From: an uncultured Mediterraneibacter sp.
GTDB lineage: Bacteria > Bacillota > Clostridia > Lachnospirales > Lachnospiraceae
Assembly (NCBI GenBank): GCA_944384505.1
Contig: CALWTQ010000010.1
Span: forward strand, 1-64,000
Length of the DNA stretch: 64,000 nucleotides
Direction of reading: 5' to 3'
In this document: piece after piece, positions 26,638 to 32,851 of the stretch
How positions within the stretch are numbered: the stretch's first letter is position 1
How the letters are laid out: every line of letters starts with the position of its first letter
Position numbers and translations under genes: made by a program
Notes under the pieces: model-generated
Database searches by the model: none
What the model saw: only the letters and a program-made list of their open reading frames with translations
What the model was told of the DNA's origin: nothing

Positions 26638-27831
26638 ATGAAAACTTTACAGGATTACATCGATAAGCTGAATTCCCTGAACTTCAAGGATATGTACAAC
26701 GGAGACTTTTTCCTGACATGGGAGAAGACAGACGAGGAACTGGAAGCTGTATTTACAGTAGCTGACGCCCTGCGGTTCATGAGAGAGAACAACATCTCCA
26801 CAAAGGTATTCGAAAGCGGTCTTGGAATCTCTCTTTTCCGTGACAACTCTACACGTACCCGCTTCTCCTTCGCTTCTGCCTGCAATCTGTTAGGACTTGA
26901 GGTGCAGGACCTGGACGAGGGCAAATCTCAGGTTGCCCACGGTGAGACCGTCCGCGAGACAGCAAACATGATCTCCTTCATGGCAGACGTAATCGGTATC
27001 CGCGACGATATGTATATCGGCAAGGGAAACGCATATATGCACGAAGTTGTTGACGCTGTAACACAGGGAAATAAGGATGGCATCCTGGAGCAGAAGCCAA
27101 CCCTTGTAAACCTGCAGTGCGACATTGACCACCCGACTCAGGCTATGGCTGACATGCTTCACATCATCCATGAGTTCGGCGGCGTCGAGAACCTCAAAGG
27201 CAAGAAGATCGCTATGTCATGGGCTTACTCTCCGTCCTACGGCAAGCCGCTCTCTGTTCCGCAGGGTATCATCGGACTGATGACTCGTTTCGGAATGGAC
27301 GTTGTTCTGGCTCATCCGGAAGGATATGAAGTATTCCCCGAAATCGAGGCAGTTGCCGCTGAGAACGCGAAGAAATCCGGCGGTACATTCACAAAGACAA
27401 ACAATATGGCAGAAGCATTCAAGGACGCTGACATCGTCTATCCGAAGAGCTGGGCTCCGTTCGCAGCTATGGAGAAACGTACAGAGCTGTACGGAAACGG
27501 CGACTTCGAAGGGATCAAAGAACTGGAGAAAGAGCTCCTCGCTCAGAACGCGCAGCACAAAGACTGGGCATGCACAGAGGAACTGATGAAGACAACAAAA
27601 GACGGCAAAGCCCTCTATATGCACTGCCTGCCGGCTGACATCACCGGCGTAAGCTGCGAGGAAGGCGAGGTTGACGCAAGCGTATTCGACCGCTACAGAG
27701 ATCCGCTGTACAAAGAGGCAAGCTACAAGCCGTACATCATCGCAGCAATGATCTTCCTCGCTAAATTCGCTGATCCGGCTGATATCCTTAAGAAGCTGGA
27801 AGAGAAAGGAACACCGAGAATCTTTAAATAA
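26638..27831 (+). CDS. ygeW: YgeW, knotted carbamoyltransferase
   Basis: Member of the aspartate/ornithine carbamoyltransferase superfamily with unknown natural substrate. In this cluster it is thought to run in the catabolic direction, turning a carbamoylated (ureido) intermediate plus phosphate into carbamoyl phosphate. It has the carbamoyl-phosphate motif FRDNSTRTRFSFA near residue 67, DIDHPTQAMADML and the late HCLPADITGV. The 397 residues equal E. coli YgeW and exceed ordinary transcarbamoylases (310-340). AAGGAGG precedes the ATG. The carbamate kinase two genes downstream would convert its product to ATP. Confidence 0.94.
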   Translation: MKTLQDYIDKLNSLNFKDMYNGDFFLTWEKTDEELEAVFTVADALRFMRENNISTKVFESGLGISLFRDNSTRTRFSFASACNLLGLEVQDLDEGKSQVAHGETVRETANMISFMADVIGIRDDMYIGKGNAYMHEVVDAVTQGNKDGILEQKPTLVNLQCDIDHPTQAMADMLHIIHEFGGVENLKGKKIAMSWAYSPSYGKPLSVPQGIIGLMTRFGMDVVLAHPEGYEVFPEIEAVAAENAKKSGGTFTKTNNMAEAFKDADIVYPKSWAPFAAMEKRTELYGNGDFEGIKELEKELLAQNAQHKDWACTEELMKTTKDGKALYMHCLPADITGVSCEEGEVDASVFDRYRDPLYKEASYKPYIIAAMIFLAKFADPADILKKLEEKGTPRIFK

Positions 27832-27833
27832 AA

Positions 27834-27987
27834 AGTTCAGCCATGGAACCACTCAGGAGAGAAAAATATGCTCGCATATTTTTTCGAGTGGGTGGTTTCA
27901 TGAGTTGAGCGCCTGCTCATGAGGAAAACAGCGACGCAGCCGCAATTAGCACGTTAGTGCGGTTTTCCGAATGGCGCGGGCTAAACT
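27834..27987. repeat. 154-bp MITE-like repeat with terminal inverted repeats
   Basis: Begins AGTTCAGCCAT (27834-27844) and ends ATGGCGCGGGCTAAACT (27971-27987), inverted copies apart from a GCGG insertion and one mismatch. It fills almost the whole ygeW-ridA gap. Inside are an AAATATG-CTCG-CATATTT hairpin followed by T residues, and further stems. No coding potential. Only the ends are shared with the other copies in this window. Confidence 0.6.
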
Positions 27988-28017
27988 ACACAACAATCAA
28001 AAGGAGGTACTTACACT

Positions 28018-28401
28018 ATGTTAAAATATGTTGATACAAAAAACGCACCTGCAGCAATCGGACCATACTCCCAGGGAATCATCCTGAACGGAATCGCTTT
28101 CTACTCCGGACAGATCCCGCTCTCACCGGAGACAGGAGAAGTGGTCGGCTCTGACATCAAAGAGCAGGCTGAACAGGTCATGAAGAATGTAGGCGCGCTT
28201 CTGGAAAGCCAGGGCGCATCCTTTACAGACGTTGTCAAGACCACATGCTTCCTCGCTGATATGGCTGACTTTGCGGCATTTAACGAAGTATACGCTAAAT
28301 ATTTCACAGGCAATCCGGCTCGTTCCTGCGTTGCTGTGAAAGATCTTCCCAAGGGAGTACTCTGTGAAGTTGAGACAATCGCCGCTGTAAAAGAGGATTA
28401 A
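28018..28401 (+). CDS. ridA: RidA-family 2-aminoacrylate/imine deaminase
   Basis: Hydrolyses reactive enamines and imines such as 2-aminoacrylate to 2-oxo acids and ammonia; small cytoplasmic trimer. The 127 residues contain the family features [20 protein letters not shown], the catalytic arginine in [12 protein letters not shown] (about residue 105), and the glutamate in [19 protein letters not shown] lies upstream. In the same operon DpaL produces 2-aminoacrylate, so this copy probably protects PLP enzymes and completes pyruvate formation. A second, diverged RidA gene lies at 55045-55452. Confidence 0.93.
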   Translation: MLKYVDTKNAPAAIGPYSQGIILNGIAFYSGQIPLSPETGEVVGSDIKEQAEQVMKNVGALLESQGASFTDVVKTTCFLADMADFAAFNEVYAKYFTGNPARSCVAVKDLPKGVLCEVETIAAVKED

Positions 28402-28417
28402 TCCCGGGAGGCAGTTT

Positions 28418-29362
28418 ATGGAAAAGAAAAAACGTATTGTCATTGCCTTGGGCGGAAACGCCCTCGGCAACACTCTTCCCGAGCAGATGAAAGCCGTGAA
28501 AATCACGTCACGCGCTATCGTTGACCTGATCCAGGAAGGATGCGAAGTCGTGGTTGCACACGGGAACGGACCTCAGGTCGGCATGGTCAACAACGCGATG
28601 ATCGCTCTGACACACGAGGATCCTCAGCAGCCCAATACCCCGCTGTCCGTCTGTGTTGCCATGAGCCAGGCGTACATCGGATATGATCTGCAGAACGCGC
28701 TCCGTGAAGAGCTGTTAAACAGAGGGATCACAGATATTCCGGTTGCGACCATGATAACACAGGTACGTGTGGATCCTGACGATCCGGCATTTGAACATCC
28801 TTCCAAACCTATCGGCCGTTTTATGACAAAAGAACAGGCTGATATGATGGCTGAGAAATATGATTACATCATGAAAGAGGACGCAGGCCGCGGCTATCGC
28901 CGTGTTGTCGCCTCCCCAAAGCCTCAGGAGATCATTGAGATCGGAACCATCCGCAATATGGTGGATTCCGGCGATGTTGTCATCGCCTGCGGAGGCGGCG
29001 GAATCCCTGTTACACGCCAGGGCAACCACCTAAAGGGCGCCAGTGCGGTAATAGATAAAGACTTCGCAAGCTGTCTGCTCGCCAAAGAACTGGGTGCTGA
29101 TTTTCTCATCATCCTGACCGCTGTAGAAAAAGCGGCGATCAACTATGGAAATCCGAATGAGAAATGGCTCGGTGACATTACCGTGGACGAAGCAAAACAG
29201 TACATAGCCGAAGGGCACTTTGCACCGGGAAGCATGCTTCCGAAAGTGCAGGCCGCTGTAGAATTCGCAGAGTCCAAGCCCGGAAGGCAGGCGCTCATCA
29301 CACTGCTTGAGAAGGCGAAAGACGGAATCCTGGGCAAAACCGGGACAAGAATCCATCTATAA
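28418..29362 (+). CDS. arcC: Carbamate kinase
   Basis: Transfers phosphate from carbamoyl phosphate to ADP, giving ATP, CO2 and ammonia. The sequence has the amino-acid-kinase motifs VIALGGNALGN, VVAHGNGPQVGMVNNA, the inserted subdomain around PSKPIGRFM, VIACGGGGIPV and KDFASCLLAKELGAD. The 314 residues match ArcC/YqeA. GGGAGG lies eight bases upstream, 16 bases after ridA. It ends the plus arm, before the hairpin terminator at 29425-29477, and is the energy-conserving step of the pathway when fed by YgeW. Confidence 0.95.
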   Translation: MEKKKRIVIALGGNALGNTLPEQMKAVKITSRAIVDLIQEGCEVVVAHGNGPQVGMVNNAMIALTHEDPQQPNTPLSVCVAMSQAYIGYDLQNALREELLNRGITDIPVATMITQVRVDPDDPAFEHPSKPIGRFMTKEQADMMAEKYDYIMKEDAGRGYRRVVASPKPQEIIEIGTIRNMVDSGDVVIACGGGGIPVTRQGNHLKGASAVIDKDFASCLLAKELGADFLIILTAVEKAAINYGNPNEKWLGDITVDEAKQYIAEGHFAPGSMLPKVQAAVEFAESKPGRQALITLLEKAKDGILGKTGTRIHL

Positions 29363-29424
29363 ACCACCGGATCGCTGCAAGGTCCGAAAAGTAAATAACT
29401 GTCAAAACTCCTAAAACATATAAT

Positions 29425-29477
29425 AGCGGGATATTGCACGGTTTTGCCATGAGCCGCAGCAATATCCCGCTTCTTTT
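29425..29477. terminator. Bidirectional intrinsic terminator between arcC and the anti-sigma gene
   Basis: AGCGGGATATTGC (29425-29437) pairs perfectly with GCAATATCCCGCT (29459-29471), followed by TCTTTTG on the plus strand; A-rich sequence on the other side gives a weak tail on the minus strand. It separates convergent genes. Confidence 0.8.
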
Positions 29478-29504
29478 GCAGTGAGTAAATCACTGATACC
29501 CGGA

Positions 29505-30176
29505 TTATCTCTCTTCCCTCTCCCAGACCAATTCGAGTTCTGAAACATCATCCAGGAAATGCGCCGGATCATCTTTCCTCCAGTCAAACTCACCGTAATA
29601 GATCCTTTCAACTTCATCGCTCTCCCCAATATAGAACGAGCTTTCCTCTCTCTTTTCATCTTCGGAAGTAAAAACAGGCTCCACATATTCTGACCACAAT
29701 GTTGAGTAGAAGTAAAAGACCGCTGCATTCACCTGCTCTCCACCTATTTCTACGGAATTAGCGTCCACTCCTACCGCTCCGGCCATATTCCCCCTCCCCA
29801 GAACAGCATAAATGCTCCCATCCCGCTCCTCAAACCGGATTGCGCCATCGTCAAACGGAATGCATTCTTTTGTCATCGCCATATACGAATAAACCCCGGC
29901 CAGCACTGCCAGCGTTAGAATCACGGACACCGCAGACACGATGAATTTCTTTTTGAGAAATCTCTTTTTCACTCCTTTCAACACCTTCATCTCGGCAATC
30001 CGCACGGTTTTGCTGGCCGGAAGAACCACATCCCGCTTCAGCGCAGAAGCCTCTTTTCTGCACGATTCGCATGTTTGCAGGTGCTCCTCGACCATCTGTC
30101 TTGTATCCTCACTTACCACTCCGTCCAGATAAAGTGGAAGCACGTCTTTTATAATATTACAGCTTACCTTCTTCAT
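29505..30176 (-). CDS. Anti-sigma factor with zinc-finger (zf-HC2) domain, single-pass membrane protein
   Basis: Partner of the ECF sigma factor just upstream. The cytoplasmic N-terminus carries the anti-sigma zinc motif: C at residue 5, then HLQTCESC around residues 32-39. It continues to one membrane segment, FIVSAVSVILTLAVLAGVYS, near residue 75-95, and an outer domain of about 125 residues rich in acidic and aromatic residues. It should bind and hold the sigma factor until an envelope signal is sensed. The gene overlaps the sigma gene by 20 bases, the usual coupled arrangement. The outer domain is not one I recognise, so the signal is unknown. Confidence 0.85.
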   Translation of the reverse strand: MKKVSCNIIKDVLPLYLDGVVSEDTRQMVEEHLQTCESCRKEASALKRDVVLPASKTVRIAEMKVLKGVKKRFLKKKFIVSAVSVILTLAVLAGVYSYMAMTKECIPFDDGAIRFEERDGSIYAVLGRGNMAGAVGVDANSVEIGGEQVNAAVFYFYSTLWSEYVEPVFTSEDEKREESSFYIGESDEVERIYYGEFDWRKDDPAHFLDDVSELELVWEREER

Positions 30177-30660
30177 GCCCTGTCACCTCCATATACTCTA
30201 TGATCTGCTTCTTTGCCCGGTAGTACGTCACCCTGGCCCATCCCGGACTCTTGCCGAATATCTGCCCGATCTTTTCAAACGGAAGTTCCCCGAAAACTCT
30301 CAGGCTGAACACTTCTTTATAGGGCTCCGCCATATCGTGCAGGAAGCGGTGAATGCGGAAGGCACTTTCTTCGTCCACAAACTGTTCTGTAAAGTCATAC
30401 TGCGCGCCGCCTTCATTTTCAGACAGTTCTTCGTCTGCATAGATCTTCTGCCGCCGGCAGTATGTGTAGTATGTGTTCCTTGCGATTGTAAACAGCCATG
30501 CCCTGATATCCCTGGAACCATCGAAAGAATCAATCGCCTTCAACGCCCTCACAAAGGTCTCCTGGGTGATTTCCTCAGCTATATCCGTCCCGGCGGACAG
30601 TCCCCGCAAATACAGGAATACGTCCTTGAAATACAGTCTGTATATCTCCTCGAAGTTCAT
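30157..30660 (-). CDS. ECF-type RNA polymerase sigma factor
   Basis: Directs RNA polymerase to a stress regulon. The 167 residues contain region 2 (YRLYFKDVFLYLRGLSAGTD, EITQETFVRALKAIDSF, WLFTIARNTYYTYCRR) and region 4 (VFGELPFEKIGQIFGKSPGW, VTYYRAKKQI), with no region 1 or 3, as in the extracytoplasmic-function group. It is co-transcribed with the anti-sigma gene. The 45 bases upstream contain TGTAACATTT on the minus strand, similar to the AAC-containing -35 of ECF promoters, which hints at autoregulation. The large repeat at 30710 begins at this very point. Confidence 0.92.
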   Translation of the reverse strand: MNFEEIYRLYFKDVFLYLRGLSAGTDIAEEITQETFVRALKAIDSFDGSRDIRAWLFTIARNTYYTYCRRQKIYADEELSENEGGAQYDFTEQFVDEESAFRIHRFLHDMAEPYKEVFSLRVFGELPFEKIGQIFGKSPGWARVTYYRAKKQIIEYMEVTGHEEGKL

Positions 30661-30709
30661 GCCTCTCGCCCCCTTTCACTTTATTAACTCATAAGATATA
30701 GAAATGTTA

Positions 30710-31180
30710 CAGCTATTTAGTGCACTAACATATCCTGTGACTCACGTCCGGAAGCGGAGCGGATGTTTGAAACGTATTCTTGGAGAGGGGACGTGTGTGT
30801 ACTGCTCCGTTCCGGAATCCGGGAAGAATCTAAGAAGCCGGAGAGCTGTTTAAATACAAAGCGGCGCTCCGGGCAACTCGCTCCGCTCAGACAATCCCTG
30901 CGCACCGCTTAACAACAGCTCTCCGACTTCTAATATCTTCCATCAGATTCCTCCAAAGTCACAGTCCCCACACGTCCCCTCTCCAAGAACTTACGCTTCA
31001 AACATCCCCTCCACTTCCTGCGCATCTCCTGTCGGAAGTGCCATTGCCCAAATAGGCTGAAACGCGAAGTTGGCGCGGCTTGAAGTCTTTCCATTACGAA
31101 AGTCTTCCGGCCGCGCCTGCTGCTTGTAGCAGCTATATATTCATTAGCTCCCGGCCTGAAAAGCCCAGAAAACAGCCCAA
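30710..31180 (+). repeat. Large structured non-coding repeat, unit A (471 bp)
   Basis: Starts CAGCTATTTAGTGCACTAAC (30710-30729), nearly the same 20-bp end as the element at 51882-52647. It contains a giant hairpin: the 21-base arm at 30777-30797 pairs perfectly with 30969-30989, with further paired blocks inside (GGAGAGCTGTT with AACAGCTCTCC) and flanking paired blocks outside (GGATGTTTGAA with TTCAAACATCC). The apical segment reads CAACTCGCTCCGCTCAGACA. A second GGCGCGGC...GCCGCGCC hairpin lies near 31075-31120, and the unit ends GAAAAGCCCAGAAAACAGCC. The same blocks occur in the same order in the reverse complement of 52175-52647. No gene is evident in it. Confidence 0.8.
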
Positions 31181-31384
31181 TACCGAATATTGAAAAGACA
31201 CCCTTGACAAGTATATGTCTTGGATGTCTTCAAAGATATCATTGTAAAATCAGATTTGCAGTAGGTTTTTTATCAAAAACCGGGTTATCAACAAATTTGC
31301 TTGAATTATAAAAAGTTATCTCCAGCCTGTTCACAATTTCGCGCATCACATATCGGCACAAGTGTATCCGATTACCTGCTTTTT
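31181..31384. other. Non-coding gap after repeat unit A
   Basis: A/T-rich sequence between repeat unit A and the xdhC stop. It holds a short GGTTTTT-TATC-AAAAACC hairpin (31264-31281) but no clear U-tract, promoter or gene. The hairpin may help terminate the xdhABC transcript. Confidence 0.4.
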
Positions 31385-31954
31385 TTACTCAGCCGTCTGT
31401 CCTGCCGCAGCTTCTTTTTCAGAAAGCCGTTTTTTCATGGTCTTCTCTACCGCATTCAGAATATTCTCATACCCCGTGCACCGGCACAGATGCCCGGACA
31501 GCAGCTTTCTGAGTTCGTCTCTTGTGTACTCTTTCCCGCTCTCCAGGATCTCCACAGCGCTCATGATCACGCCCGGCGTGCAGAATCCGCACTGTACCGC
31601 CGCCTCGTCGATGAATGCCTGCTGGATATCTGAGAGCTCTCCGTTCGGCCCCATCAGGCCTTCGAGAGTCCGGATATCCTTTCCATCTGCCCAGACGGCA
31701 AGATATATACAGGAATTGTAACATTCTCCGTCTATGATTACATTGCAGGCGCCGCACTCTCCGACTTCGCATCCCTTCTTTACGCTGCTCAGGGAATAGT
31801 CGTTCCGCAGCATATCCGTAAGCGAGGCCCGCACATCCACCATAGTTTCCCGCTCCACTCCGTTGATCCGGCAGCGCACCAGCTTATACTGTTTCCCGCT
31901 GCCCGGGTCTGTCATGACTGCATGCTTCATTACAGGATTCTTCTTTTCTTCCAT
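31385..31954 (-). CDS. xdhC: Xanthine dehydrogenase-type [2Fe-2S] subunit
   Basis: Small electron-transfer subunit of a three-part molybdenum hydroxylase. It shows C62, C67, C70 and C82 (GCEVGECGACNV) for the plant-type cluster and C122, C125, C157 and C159 (QCGFCTPGVIM, LCRCTGYENI) for the second cluster. ATG 31954 overlaps the stop of xdhB as TGATG, and GGAGGTG lies nine bases upstream, so the GTG one codon earlier is not needed. The 189 residues are slightly longer than usual (about 160) because of an N-terminal extension. It is the last gene of the guaD-xdhA-xdhB-xdhC operon. Confidence 0.92.
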   Translation of the reverse strand: MEEKKNPVMKHAVMTDPGSGKQYKLVRCRINGVERETMVDVRASLTDMLRNDYSLSSVKKGCEVGECGACNVIIDGECYNSCIYLAVWADGKDIRTLEGLMGPNGELSDIQQAFIDEAAVQCGFCTPGVIMSAVEILESGKEYTRDELRKLLSGHLCRCTGYENILNAVEKTMKKRLSEKEAAAGQTAE

Positions 31955-32835
31955 CACACAGCACCTCCCGCTCTTAGGACTGCCTCTCTTAAGGCTCTCT
32001 TGCAGAGTACTTTTGAGATATGCTCACGGAATGCCTTGCTCGCCCGCCAGCTGTCCCTGGGCGTTACGTCCTCGAGAACCGTATCGCCGATCTTCTCGAT
32101 GTTCCCGTCAGTAACCTCAAGCCCCCGGCCGGCTTCTTCTGCGTGAACCGCGCGCATCGGCACCGGGCCTGCCACACCGTAGGCAATACGGACGTCCTCA
32201 AATACCTTTTTATCTGCTGAGAGCTTTACATTGACAGAGCATCCCAGCGTTGCGATGTCCATAGCGTTTCGCATGGCATACTTGATATAGTGCCCCGCGT
32301 ACCCTTCGTATGATTCTTTCCGGATCAGAATCCCTGTCTGGATCTCTGCCGGCCGCAGATCTACCTTTCCCGCCTTAATGTAAAAATCTTTGATCGGGGT
32401 CAGCCGGACCCCTTGCGGTCCTGTCAATTCAATGACTGCATCCCATGCGTGCAGAGTGGACGCCGAGTCCGCCGAGGTGACGCCATTGCATGTATTCCCT
32501 CCGATGGTTCCGATATTCCGGATCTGAGGTCCGCCCACCATATCTACGGCCTCGCCTAAAACATTGATGTATTTCTGGATGAGCGGATCTTTTGTAATGT
32601 GCGAGAAACTGGTCAGAGAGCCGATACGCAGCGTCCCGTCCTCCTCCAGCTTTACTCCTCTGAGTTCATCCAGACCATATATGCTTACCAGCTCCACGCC
32701 AGCCCTTTTCCCCTCTCTCATCTGCACAAGCACGTCGCTCCCACCTGCTATGATCTGGGCTTCAGGGTGTTCCTCCAGAAGCCGCACCGCATCCTGTACA
32801 CTTTCCGCCTCATATAGTGCTTTCATATCATACAT
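31954..32835 (-). CDS. xdhB: Xanthine dehydrogenase-type FAD-binding subunit
   Basis: Carries FAD and passes electrons from the Fe-S subunit to NAD. The 293-residue protein has the FAD loop EAQIIAGGSDVLVQMREGK (residues about 25-43), GGPQIRNIGTIGGNTCNGVT around residue 110, and a C-terminal CO-dehydrogenase-flavoprotein domain (ITPRDSWRASKAFREH type). GAGGTGG lies six bases before ATG 32835. The coding overlap with xdhC suggests equimolar synthesis. Unlike the Se-dependent enzyme at 10830-13397, this complex has its own flavin subunit and should be able to use NAD directly. Confidence 0.92.
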   Translation of the reverse strand: MYDMKALYEAESVQDAVRLLEEHPEAQIIAGGSDVLVQMREGKRAGVELVSIYGLDELRGVKLEEDGTLRIGSLTSFSHITKDPLIQKYINVLGEAVDMVGGPQIRNIGTIGGNTCNGVTSADSASTLHAWDAVIELTGPQGVRLTPIKDFYIKAGKVDLRPAEIQTGILIRKESYEGYAGHYIKYAMRNAMDIATLGCSVNVKLSADKKVFEDVRIAYGVAGPVPMRAVHAEEAGRGLEVTDGNIEKIGDTVLEDVTPRDSWRASKAFREHISKVLCKRALREAVLRAGGAV

Positions 32836-32851
32836 ATCTTTCCACCTCTTT

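Noticed and set aside
30710-31180. CRISPR array or tRNA/rRNA origin for the repeats
   Set aside because: There are no regularly spaced direct repeats or spacers, and no rRNA or tRNA sequence. The order of long inverted repeats does not fit either.
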